Below are positions 16,740 to 25,691 of a DNA stretch of 64,000 bases, one piece after another. A program made the position numbers and the translations under genes. Positions within the stretch are counted from its first letter, which is position 1. The number at the start of each line of letters is the position of its first letter. The stretch spans positions 62,001 to 126,000 of the forward strand of contig CALLWB010000017.1 of the NCBI GenBank assembly GCA_938016265.1, read 5' to 3'. This stretch comes from an uncultured Saprospiraceae bacterium (GTDB taxonomy: Bacteria; Bacteroidota; Bacteroidia; Chitinophagales; Saprospiraceae). The notes beneath the pieces are model-generated. The model was not told where the DNA came from and ran no database searches. It saw nothing but the letters and a program-made list of their open reading frames with translations.

Positions 16740-18842
16740 CTATTTAGGTTTTTGAAGCGTCACCTCTACCCTTCTGCTTTGACGGCGTTGGTACTCTGTC
16801 AACTCGCCTTCTGATTTTGTTACTTCGCCACCTATTTTGAACTCGATTTCGAGCACATCTACTCCTAGAGTTTGGAGATAGTCAACGACCTCTTTCGCAC
16901 GCTTTTCTGATAGTGCATTGTTAGAACTGGAACTCCCAACATCATCCGCATACCCAACCACTTTCAATTGATAACCCCGATCTCTTGTGTAGTGAGAAAT
17001 TAGATTATTGAGCTCTGCTTTTCCATCGGTTTCTAACTTCGATTTTCCAGTATCAAAATAAACAATAGATTGAAAATAGGTTTCACCTTCCTGTTCAGCA
17101 ATTTTAGTAGCGACCTTTTTTATTTCTGGTTTGGGACTATTCAAGTTAGCTTCTAGATTTTGGACTTTTGCGATGTCTGGCTTGATTCGGATATCTATGT
17201 TGATGATCGGTTGTTCGGTTTTATCGCCTATGAAAACGGCTTCTATATATTGTTCATAGTTGGGATGGTTTACGATAAAAGCGTAGGAAGCTGCTTGTGG
17301 CAAACACATAAAAAAGGAGCCATCTATCCGCGTTTCCATTGCATACCGTTTACCATCGTGGACGGCCATAATTTTTGCTGCCAGTCGTTCTTCCGTCACA
17401 TCGTCAATGACAGCGCCGGAGACTAGTACAGTGGACGCTGGCTTAAAGTCAGTAGGCATCTCAAATTCGTAAATGTCCAATCCGCCCTCGCCTCCAAACC
17501 GATTAGAAGAAAGATATGCCCGTTTGCCATCTGGCGTAACAGAAAACCCAATTTCCTTAAACTGCGTATTAATAGGATACCCTAAATTGATCGGTTCTGA
17601 CCAACCTGTTTCTTGGAGTTTCGACATGTAAATATCTCCATCTCCTAGTCCAACTCTACCATTTGAAGCAAAAAACAGGGTTTTCCCATCTGCCGAAATA
17701 TAGGGAGATTCCTCATCGTGTTTTGTATTGATGGTTGATCCCAGGTTTTCTGCTGGACTCCATTGATCATTTCGCCAATAGCTGACCCAGATATCTGCTC
17801 CCCCAGCGCCTCCTTTTCTATTGCTACTGAAGAAAATTGCTTTATTGTCGCAAGTAATACTCGGTTGAGAATCCCAATTAGAAGAATTTACTGCTCCTGT
17901 TAGATTAAAGGACTCTTCCACTTTGTCTTCGACCAGGCTGGTGGTGTATAAATCACAGCTGCCTTTTGTGTCTGACCAATTGCACCCTGCAAAAAACACC
18001 TTTTGACCATCAAAAGAAAACTTAGCCATCCCTTCATTCTCATTGGTATTCAAATTTCCTTTTATTTTTTTGGGGTCGGCCCATTTCTTTTTCTCTAAGG
18101 TGGTAATGAATATGTTTTCATCGTCCGAACCCAATCCACCTGTGGATAGATTTTTTTTCCTAGTAAACATCATCACCTTTCCATCGCTGTGTAGGCTTGG
18201 AATATATTCATCCCGAATGGTGTTAATATTTTTGCCTATTGGAATGGCTGGCGAAGTGTTTGGACTGGCAATTGCCTTCTGCGCCTCCTGGCAACTGCGC
18301 AATCTACGAAACAGCAGATCACCAAACAGTTTTTCAATGGCATCTTCATTTCCAAGGTTGACATAAGCCGTCCCGTACAATCCATCAAATAGATTAAAAT
18401 AATCGTATGCTTCATCAAACTTGCCCAGCTTGAAATACACTTCGGCGCATTCAAAATAGGCTGCTCTAGACAATTTCGGATTCTGTTTGAAGGAGGTTTC
18501 GTAGGAAGAAATGGCTTCTTCCCAATTTTGCAACTCGGTATGTACGATGCCTAATAGTCGATAGGCAACGGCTGTTTTTTTCTTTTTGCGAATGGCGGCG
18601 TCCAATTCTGCCTTCGCCATCAAAAATTTACGTTGGTGTATATATTCCTGAGCTACTTTGATCGACCCAATTACATTTTTCGCTTTTGACAAACCAAACT
18701 CCTTTAGCTCTTCTTTGGAGATGTCTTGCTCCGAATTTTCGCTATTTGAGTTTTGTTCTGGCGTAGCTGGTTGACCGATGGCCAAGTGGCAAAGCAGAAC
18801 GAGCGCCCATAAAATTACTCCTATTGTAGTTTTTCTTTTCAA
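16740..18842 (-). CDS. TPR / PD40 / OmpA family outer-membrane protein (PorE-like)
   Basis: A 700-residue exported protein. A signal peptide (1-23) precedes TPR-like repeats (about 60-160), WD40-like PD40 propeller repeats (about 210-460; e.g. SSNRKGGAGGADIW, SSNRFGGEGGLDIY), a carboxypeptidase-regulatory-like domain (about 470-550) and a C-terminal OmpA domain (about 590-700). The OmpA domain has the peptidoglycan-binding YADDVGSSSSNNALSEKRA motif. This order matches the PorE-type proteins thought to anchor the T9SS to peptidoglycan, and many paralogues exist in the phylum, so a T9SS role is inference. The start is TTG at 18842. No other T9SS machinery gene is in the window. Confidence 0.87.
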   Translation of the reverse strand: MKRKTTIGVILWALVLLCHLAIGQPATPEQNSNSENSEQDISKEELKEFGLSKAKNVIGSIKVAQEYIHQRKFLMAKAELDAAIRKKKKTAVAYRLLGIVHTELQNWEEAISSYETSFKQNPKLSRAAYFECAEVYFKLGKFDEAYDYFNLFDGLYGTAYVNLGNEDAIEKLFGDLLFRRLRSCQEAQKAIASPNTSPAIPIGKNINTIRDEYIPSLHSDGKVMMFTRKKNLSTGGLGSDDENIFITTLEKKKWADPKKIKGNLNTNENEGMAKFSFDGQKVFFAGCNWSDTKGSCDLYTTSLVEDKVEESFNLTGAVNSSNWDSQPSITCDNKAIFFSSNRKGGAGGADIWVSYWRNDQWSPAENLGSTINTKHDEESPYISADGKTLFFASNGRVGLGDGDIYMSKLQETGWSEPINLGYPINTQFKEIGFSVTPDGKRAYLSSNRFGGEGGLDIYEFEMPTDFKPASTVLVSGAVIDDVTEERLAAKIMAVHDGKRYAMETRIDGSFFMCLPQAASYAFIVNHPNYEQYIEAVFIGDKTEQPIINIDIRIKPDIAKVQNLEANLNSPKPEIKKVATKIAEQEGETYFQSIVYFDTGKSKLETDGKAELNNLISHYTRDRGYQLKVVGYADDVGSSSSNNALSEKRAKEVVDYLQTLGVDVLEIEFKIGGEVTKSEGELTEYQRRQSRRVEVTLQKPK

Positions 18843-19019
18843 ATTTCTGAAAGTATTCTATATCTTGTTTCAAGTAGTATCCGCAACAATCCATTCGCTG
18901 CAGCTAACTGCAACAGATTGTGTCTTTTATAGTCATGGTTTTTGTTTGGGTGGGTTATGCAAAGTTATTACAATATCTGCGCCAAATCAAGCCAACGGAT
19001 AAATAAAGTTAGCCGTAAT

Positions 19020-19883
19020 ATGAATAAAATGAACTTTTTGCTTAAGGTTTCCAGGCCTGGTCTTTGGTTCCCCACTATCTGGTTGTATCTCTTACCATTA
19101 GGTAAATTGGATGTTTGGAATTCGCCGATATTTTGGTTGGGGATGTTGTTTGTCTGTTTTCCATTGAATTTTTTGATTTATGGTTGGAACGATATTGTTG
19201 ATTACGAAACGGACGTACTCAATCCCAGGAAAGGTAGTTTTCTTTTTGGAGCTAAAGGGACCAAGGAGGAGTTGAGCAGTTTGCCTATTTACATCTTTAT
19301 TGTTCAATTGATTAGCTGGCCTTACTTTATTTATATTGCTGGTTGGCCAATGCTTGTCTTATTGCTTGTCCTTTTGACCATTTTGGTAGGATACAATTTC
19401 CCCGGCAAGGGGCTTAGAAATACGCCACCGCTAGATCTACTTGCTCAAGTAGGTTATTTATTGGTGGTACCATTTAGCATGATGATCAATGATATTGCGG
19501 TGATTCCCACCTTGACCTATTTGTATTTACTACTTTTCGCCTTTCAGTCACAACTTATTGGCGAAGTCATGGATATTGAGCCAGATCGTGCAGCCAACAG
19601 GGCGACCACCGCAACTGTGTTAGGCATCAGAAACACCAAATTGCTCATCATTGGGATTGTAGCTATAGAAACGAGCTTACTGATCTTTGTCTATCAGGAT
19701 TATATGTTTGGAGGGATGCTCGGCCTTGGTTTAGTCTGGCTGCTTACTGATCTATTTTTGATCTTTAAAACGAAAGCCTATACATTGACTCAAATGCGGT
19801 TGTTTGGTGTAGGGAGTAACCTCATTGCATTAGTTAGTATGAGTTATGTATGGTGGTCGGGGTGTTTGTTGGTTATTCCTTAA
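19020..19883 (+). CDS. UbiA family prenyltransferase
   Basis: A 287-residue integral membrane enzyme with about eight or nine helices. The two aspartate-rich motifs that bind Mg-diphosphate are visible: NDIVDYETD from Asn57 and DIEPDRAANRATT from Asp185. The family transfers a prenyl chain to an aromatic or other acceptor (menaquinone, heme O, carotenoid or chlorophyll-type products); I cannot tell which here. I chose the ATG at 19020, because the 26 codons before it start at TTG and do not look like family sequence. The gene is divergent from the OmpA gene and has no biosynthetic neighbours. Confidence 0.88.
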   Translation: MNKMNFLLKVSRPGLWFPTIWLYLLPLGKLDVWNSPIFWLGMLFVCFPLNFLIYGWNDIVDYETDVLNPRKGSFLFGAKGTKEELSSLPIYIFIVQLISWPYFIYIAGWPMLVLLLVLLTILVGYNFPGKGLRNTPPLDLLAQVGYLLVVPFSMMINDIAVIPTLTYLYLLLFAFQSQLIGEVMDIEPDRAANRATTATVLGIRNTKLLIIGIVAIETSLLIFVYQDYMFGGMLGLGLVWLLTDLFLIFKTKAYTLTQMRLFGVGSNLIALVSMSYVWWSGCLLVIP

Positions 19884-20142
19884 TGGGAATATTGACTTTG
19901 ATTTTATTGATTGGGGGATTACTTTCACTTTTAGGGTAGTTTGAAAGCTCAGAATCTAAACAATTGATTCACCTAATCCGATAGCCCGTTTTTGTATTAA
20001 CCTCAGTACTTCTTCTGGTATAATTGTTCTATTCCATCCATTAAAATTGCAACAAAAAGACTTAACTCTTTGGAAATCACTGACTCATTAAGTATTTTTA
20101 TAATAACCAAGTTGTTCACTCCACCACTTAAATTGTACTGCC

Positions 20143-21807
20143 ATGCGTTCAAAACAATTTATTTTTATTATTGGAATGCTTTGTTTTTATTCTACCTCCC
20201 TGTTGAGTCATAACGGATTAGATATTCGTTTTTTTGACTCTGGTACAGGTCTAGCAATCCAAACTGACAAGATTACCGTTCGCCATTTAGCAACAAATAC
20301 AGACGTCAAAGTCGTTGAGGGGGAAGAATTGGCCATTGGTCAACCTTTCCAACTTGAGGAAAACAAGCTATTGCCTGGAGGCTACCAGATCATCGTGGAT
20401 AAAAAAGGATTTGTTCCCATCTCTACCTACTTGGAATCTGACAATATGGAGGTGGACGAAATCAACTTTTACCTCCAGCCAATTATCAATGTTTCGAAGG
20501 TTCGGGATAATCGGGTGCGCTCCTTGGAACGGGAGCAGCACACGGTGGTAGTTGGCTATGTGACAGACATCAATGGCTTGCCGCTTGCTAATGTACAAAT
20601 CAGTGCGCTGGACAAACGATTTTCAACACAAACGGATGGCAGCGGATATTTTGAAGCGTATATACCAGTCAATGAGGAGAACGAATTGATAGATTTGGTG
20701 TTTGCCAAGAGTGGTTTTGAGTCACACATTAGAGAATATGTGATGATCTGGTCAAATGGTTCATGGATCTATCAAGTTAAACTAAATGGAGGTGCTGGTG
20801 AACGATATGTGGCCGACAGACAAATCGAAGAAATTGACAATAGCAGAGAAACATTCAAATCTGCTGGCTTCAAATATCCCGCTCATCATCAGACGTACCT
20901 AAACAGTATCCTTGCTGGCTGTATTCCGGCTTCGGTGCGCGCCGGATACAATTGTAGTTGCAATTCTTGTGGTTCTGTAAATGTGCATTCCCTTCAGGAT
21001 TATATAAAAAGAGTATTGCCGCATGTTTGGATTGCCAGTTGGGGAAATTTAGCTGGAGGGATAGGAATTCATAGCCTTCGTGCGGGGTCTGTCAGTGTTC
21101 GTTCTTATGGTATCTGGCATGTCAATAATCCATTGACGGGCAGCTACGATATTTGTGGGACGGCTTGTTGCCAGATTTATGTCAACTCTACGAATGCGAT
21201 AACCAACCAAGCCATTGACTACACCAATGGTGTCGTCGTAAAGGAGAAAAACACCAGCATTGTAGCCCGCTCCGAAAATGCCTCAGAAAACAATAACCTT
21301 GGAGGCGGAACTTGCGGAAATGGCTACGTAATGCGCGATGACAACACACCAGGTTGTATCTCTGACCCTGTTTGTACTGGTAGAGCATTCAATGGCCATG
21401 GACAGAATATGTGTCAATGGGGTACTGCTCGCTGGGCATCTGGACAAAACACCCCTTCAACCGCTGCCCATGCTTATGGCACTAAGGATTGGTTAGAAAT
21501 AGTAGAACATTATTATCCTGATTATGAAATTTCTAATTGTGGATGTGTTAGTAATCTGGTGATCTCAGAAACTTTTTCCACTTATCATTATTGGAATGCT
21601 GGCAACTCTATAAATTCTACCAGTATTGTGTTACCCGGAGCAGATGTCACTTTTACTGCGGGTAATTATGTACAACTCAATCCAGGGTTTGACGCAAGAA
21701 CAGGCACTTTGTTTGAAGCCTTCATCATGGGATGCCCCACTTCTGCTCAAAAGTACATGAACTTTCTAGATGAACAGCAATCCCTTATTGATTCCGAGGA
21801 GCGATAA
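20143..21807 (+). CDS. Secreted SpoIID/LytB-domain protein, probably catalytically altered
   Basis: A 554-residue exported protein. A signal peptide (1-22) precedes an N-terminal beta domain, a carboxypeptidase-regulatory-like domain (about 130-215) and a SpoIID-like domain (about 245-465). The SpoIID match rests on LQDYIKRVLP, SLRAGSVSVRSYGIW and GHGQNMCQWGTARWA. SpoIID enzymes are lytic transglycosylases that cut denuded glycan. The glutamate that does the chemistry in the (V/L)xxxE(M/W)xASW motif is Val295 here. The end (TFTAGNYVQLNPGF..RTGTLFEAFI) resembles the beta-stack tail seen in many secreted Bacteroidota proteins instead of a T9SS sorting domain. Several cysteines suggest disulfides. 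Confidence 0.82.
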   Translation: MRSKQFIFIIGMLCFYSTSLLSHNGLDIRFFDSGTGLAIQTDKITVRHLATNTDVKVVEGEELAIGQPFQLEENKLLPGGYQIIVDKKGFVPISTYLESDNMEVDEINFYLQPIINVSKVRDNRVRSLEREQHTVVVGYVTDINGLPLANVQISALDKRFSTQTDGSGYFEAYIPVNEENELIDLVFAKSGFESHIREYVMIWSNGSWIYQVKLNGGAGERYVADRQIEEIDNSRETFKSAGFKYPAHHQTYLNSILAGCIPASVRAGYNCSCNSCGSVNVHSLQDYIKRVLPHVWIASWGNLAGGIGIHSLRAGSVSVRSYGIWHVNNPLTGSYDICGTACCQIYVNSTNAITNQAIDYTNGVVVKEKNTSIVARSENASENNNLGGGTCGNGYVMRDDNTPGCISDPVCTGRAFNGHGQNMCQWGTARWASGQNTPSTAAHAYGTKDWLEIVEHYYPDYEISNCGCVSNLVISETFSTYHYWNAGNSINSTSIVLPGADVTFTAGNYVQLNPGFDARTGTLFEAFIMGCPTSAQKYMNFLDEQQSLIDSEER

Positions 21808-21949
21808 CTAACAATAAAGACGCTATAGATTACTAAAACACAAGAATACTCATCAGTTTTATCTCCACTTCAGATTCTTCCATGGATTTGAATCCATTAA
21901 ATCGTTCGCAGGCTAGTTAACAGCTTAATATACTCAATAAACTAAATAC

Positions 21950-21985
21950 AAAAGAGGCTATCTCTCTTTAGAGACCGCCTCTTTT
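21950..21985. terminator. Bidirectional terminator between the SpoIID-like and first PKD/Kazal genes
   Basis: AAAAGAGGC pairs with GCCTCTTTT, with inner TCTCT/AGAGA pairing around a short loop. U-tracts are available on both strands. A related hairpin recurs at 25578-25613 behind the paralogous gene. Confidence 0.8.
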
Positions 21986-22066
21986 CTTTTAACAAAGTCA
22001 GTGTCAAAAAAATAACCCGCAACGGTTATTTAGCTCTTTTAAGGGAATTACTCCCCTTATGAATTA

Positions 22067-25000
22067 TTAGTTCTTTAGTATTTTTTTGGTAATAATTTCT
22101 CTTCCTGACTGAACAGAAACCAAGTAAATGCCCGCTGTTAGGTGATCGACCTCAAAACGCATCGACTGCGTACCTTTGTTTAGTGTTAACTGCTCTCTGT
22201 GGATCGTTTGTCCAAGCAGGTTAGTTATGGAAATGGTAGCATTCGCGGAAGCCACCATATCCAATGTCATAATCAGGTGATCATCAGCCGGATTTGGGAA
22301 AACCGTGAATGCATTGACAAACTGTACCAACTCAATACTAGTCGATACTTCGCCGTCATTGTCCACTTCAAACTCCAGATCTGGTATGGTTTGAACAATC
22401 GGCGTGAGTTTGACCGGCTCTCCAGCATGGTTGATGCCAGGCATATCGATCTTCACAATATAGTCTCCAAACAGCAGTCCTCCGAAGTCATACAATCCAT
22501 CAACATCGGTAACATCAGTAGCCAGCAATTGGCCATCCGGGCTAAGAAGACGTACCGTGACGTTTGGCATTGGATCACCAGATCCACTTCTGCCTACATA
22601 AACATCCTGGCCAGGTCTTGGAGAAGCTGCAAATACACCACCGGAAATGTTTCCATTTGGATTGGTATCCAGTACGATTGTTTCACAGACAGTCGTTTCA
22701 CATGCAATTGAATCTGTAACTGTCAGGCAAACGGTGTATGCGTTGATACTGTCTACCCCAATTGAATCAGAAAATGTATGTGTTGCATTTATACCGCCGG
22801 CATAGGTACCGTCTCCAAACTCCCAGTAGTAGTCTAGCGCTCCTGGGATATCAGAGGTACCACTTCCAAAGAAGTAAATATCAAATCCGAATGGTCCTTG
22901 TTGGCCATAATATTGGAATCCAGCTGTTGTTGTACAAGTAGAATCAGCAGGGGTTCCGCCTCCTCCATTGTTGCCTCCAGAACAAGGGCCAGGAGTCCAA
23001 GTAGTAACTCCGAAGCAATTGTAAGCGATACATTCATTATCATAAGTAACTCCATCACAACCACATACTGGTACATAACCAGGACAAGTGGCAGAAAAAT
23101 CGATGATCGACCAGTCCAAACAAGAAGGAGTTACACTAATCGTAATAAGTTCACACGAAGTACAAGTTTGCCCACTTGCAGTAGTAATTGTAAGACAGAC
23201 ATTGTAGGTACCAGTCGTAAAATTTACAATGGGGTTGAGACTTGTACTTGTTTGACCGTTTCCAAAGTCCCAGGAAGAAGTAGCAGTATTAAGACTATCA
23301 TAACTGGTATAAAAATAGGTTAATCCCTGCCAGTTGTAATACCCAAAAGTGGAATCGCAACCTGTATTAACTGGTGTGTTGATGGTATAGGTGTAGGTAC
23401 ATTGATTGCTGTTGAGATCCGTCACAATAAGCGTCACAAGATACGTTCCTCCATTTTGAAAGTTGTGATCCAGGTAGGGCAAAGTAGAAATGGTACCATC
23501 CCCAAGGTCCCAATAGTAGCTAAGTGCTCCATTTACAATAGCGGTTAGCGTGTAGTTTGAATACCCAGGATAGATTGCGTTTAAGGTAGCATCAATGCCA
23601 CCAGTACAGCTAGAAACACAACTGCCTTGTGTCCATGAGGTAACTCCATACCAATTTTCAGCTTCACAAGAATTATAGTAGGTCACGCCATCACAGCCGC
23701 ATACCGGATCGATAACAGTTGAACAAACAAAGGTAGAGTCCATAGAATTAGGGTCGATGCAATTTTGCACATAAATGGTATCTGAATACGCACATTGATA
23801 ACCATTTGCATCTACAGACCCAAATGCAACAACGTAAGTCCCTGGTGTAGCGTAGGTGTGACTTGCATTACTACCAGTAGCATTTGTTCCATCACCAAAA
23901 TACCAGATGGTATTAATCATAGGAAGGACACTCCCCGTTAAATTGGCCACAAAATTATACTCAAAAGGTGTAGCGCCAGGTGTCGCGGAAATACCACCAG
24001 AACAGGAACTTGTCTGGCTACCATTCGTAACCGTAATGTAATCACAAGAACTGCAAGTTTGTCCATTTATTGTGGTCAAAGTCATGCAAATGTAGTACGT
24101 ACCATTTGGGTAATTTACTACAGGATTAAGACTTGTACTTGTCTGACCATTTCCTAAATCCCAGTTGATAGTTGCGATATCAAGACTATCCTGATAGGTA
24201 TATAAATGGGTTAATCCCTGCCAGTTGTAAGCTCCGAATGTAGAATCACAGCTTGTGTTTGATGCAGTAACAAAAAGCGTATCCGTATAAGTGCATTGAT
24301 AGCCATTGGCATCAACAGAATTGAGCGTAACAACAAAGGTTCCTGGGTTTTGATAATAGTGAACCGGGTTGTATGCGGTGGAAGATGATCCATCCCCAAG
24401 GTCCCAATTATAAGTAAATGGTGAAGTGCCTGAAATACTGGGAAAAAACGAATATTCTGGACTAGTTGAGTTTTGGTAACTAATAATACTACCACTGCAA
24501 CTGCCAGAGCCACAATATCCAGGAGTCCAGGAAGGAACCCCATACCAATTTTCTGCTTGACAAGCGTTTATATAGGTTACTCCATCGCAACCACAAACGT
24601 AATCGGTAACCGTCGCACAGGCAATTGTAGCGTCTATAGTACTTAGATCAATGCAATCTTGAGCATGAAGGGTATCTGTATAATAACATAGCTGGCCATT
24701 TGCATCTTCTGTTTCAAAAGAAACAACATATATTCCTGGTGCAGAATACGTATGATTTACATTTAGTCCACTCGAATAAATGCCATCTCCAAAATCCCAT
24801 GAGGCATTATTTAAAGGTAGGGCACTGCCGGTTGCATCGCCGACAAAATTGTAATCAAACGGAGTAGCACCTTGAGAGGTAGCAATACCGCCAGCACATG
24901 CTTGACCGCCGCATACCAATAAAACATTTATCGTTGTGTTATTGGAATCGTAATAACCGACTCCTGAAACCCCTCCGGTGCCGCCAGGACAGCTAGCATA

Positions 25001-25240
25001 GACATAGACTTCACCATAAGTGCAACCAACAAAATTTGTGCTATAACCATTTGGTGTAGTGTAAGCTATTTGGCCTTGTCCGGAAGAGTCGCAAAAAGAG
25101 GGATAAATCTGCAAATAAACACCATCCAAGGAAACACCGTTTTGATCAACAACCGTGACATTAACATCCACTTGGAGTTGTGCAAAACTTATCGAAAAGC
25201 AGGTAAGAAGTGCAAGGTAAAGAAGGGTAATTTTTTTCAT
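22067..25240 (-). CDS. Large secreted protein with PKD and Kazal-type domains, T9SS-sorted (paralogue A)
   Basis: A 1057-residue surface protein. A signal peptide (1-20, SFAQ) and an N-terminal beta domain (to about 110) precede alternating PKD-type domains (WDFGDG, WDLGDG, YFGDGT motifs) and three Kazal-like protease-inhibitor domains. The Kazal domains are marked by CGCDGVTYxNxCxAxN, at about 196-245, 495-545 and 710-760. A prealbumin-like domain follows (about 870-965, GGVFAASPRPGQDVYVG) and a T9SS type A sorting domain (about 975-1057). Kazal domains typically block serine proteases; PKD domains act as spacers or in adhesion. The next gene upstream is a shorter tandem paralogue. Confidence 0.9.
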   Translation of the reverse strand: MKKITLLYLALLTCFSISFAQLQVDVNVTVVDQNGVSLDGVYLQIYPSFCDSSGQGQIAYTTPNGYSTNFVGCTYGEVYVYASCPGGTGGVSGVGYYDSNNTTINVLLVCGGQACAGGIATSQGATPFDYNFVGDATGSALPLNNASWDFGDGIYSSGLNVNHTYSAPGIYVVSFETEDANGQLCYYTDTLHAQDCIDLSTIDATIACATVTDYVCGCDGVTYINACQAENWYGVPSWTPGYCGSGSCSGSIISYQNSTSPEYSFFPSISGTSPFTYNWDLGDGSSSTAYNPVHYYQNPGTFVVTLNSVDANGYQCTYTDTLFVTASNTSCDSTFGAYNWQGLTHLYTYQDSLDIATINWDLGNGQTSTSLNPVVNYPNGTYYICMTLTTINGQTCSSCDYITVTNGSQTSSCSGGISATPGATPFEYNFVANLTGSVLPMINTIWYFGDGTNATGSNASHTYATPGTYVVAFGSVDANGYQCAYSDTIYVQNCIDPNSMDSTFVCSTVIDPVCGCDGVTYYNSCEAENWYGVTSWTQGSCVSSCTGGIDATLNAIYPGYSNYTLTAIVNGALSYYWDLGDGTISTLPYLDHNFQNGGTYLVTLIVTDLNSNQCTYTYTINTPVNTGCDSTFGYYNWQGLTYFYTSYDSLNTATSSWDFGNGQTSTSLNPIVNFTTGTYNVCLTITTASGQTCTSCELITISVTPSCLDWSIIDFSATCPGYVPVCGCDGVTYDNECIAYNCFGVTTWTPGPCSGGNNGGGGTPADSTCTTTAGFQYYGQQGPFGFDIYFFGSGTSDIPGALDYYWEFGDGTYAGGINATHTFSDSIGVDSINAYTVCLTVTDSIACETTVCETIVLDTNPNGNISGGVFAASPRPGQDVYVGRSGSGDPMPNVTVRLLSPDGQLLATDVTDVDGLYDFGGLLFGDYIVKIDMPGINHAGEPVKLTPIVQTIPDLEFEVDNDGEVSTSIELVQFVNAFTVFPNPADDHLIMTLDMVASANATISITNLLGQTIHREQLTLNKGTQSMRFEVDHLTAGIYLVSVQSGREIITKKILKN
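22452..22543. repeat. 92-bp segment identical to 26077-26168
   Basis: It lies within the prealbumin-like domain of paralogue A and matches paralogue B base for base, including silent positions, while the flanks differ by scattered substitutions. Confidence 0.85.
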
Positions 25241-25691
25241 AATCTTTTTATTTTGTTTGGAACATTAATCTGTTTCCAATGTAGGTAGTATCGCTTTCCT
25301 AATCAACTACAATATTTCCAATTTATCAATAATTTTAATTACATTTTTGATATTTTCACATACACGATCACATAAATCTCCTTTATTTGAAGGGATCTAC
25401 ACAAATACAACAATTACCACTTATCGTAATATTCACAACTAATATTTTATAATTTGTTTTCCATTGTTGAATATAAATTCAATTTTCCGATTGATTAAAC
25501 CGAGCAGCATACCCAGACTTATTTTTTATCACAAGGTGGAATTATTCGCTTGTACAATTCTTGGAAGTTGACAAAACAAAAGAGACCATCTCTCTCGAGA
25601 TAGCCTCTTTTTATTTAACAAAGTCTGAGTCAAAAAACAACCCGCAACGGTTATTTAGTTCTTTTAGGGATTTTACCCCTATTGGTACTTT
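25241..25691. other. Intergenic region between the tandem PKD/Kazal genes
   Basis: The left part is the leader and promoter region of paralogue A; I see no perfect -7 box there. The middle is AT-rich with no feature. The right part (about 25575-25691) is the 3' region of paralogue B, with a terminator hairpin at 25578-25613 and sequence clearly homologous to the 3' region of paralogue A. The duplication therefore extends past the stop codons. Confidence 0.7.
25578..25613 (-). terminator. Terminator behind PKD/Kazal paralogue B
   Basis: AAAAGAG and CTCTTTT arms with inner ATCTC/GAGAT pairing form an imperfect hairpin homologous to the one at 21950-21985. Confidence 0.7.

Noticed and set aside
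22199-22711. 170-codon frame opposite PKD/Kazal paralogue A
   Set aside because: It lies antisense inside a clear coding region; long antisense frames arise from the codon use of the real gene. The same holds for the 159-codon frame at 27207-27686 opposite paralogue B.
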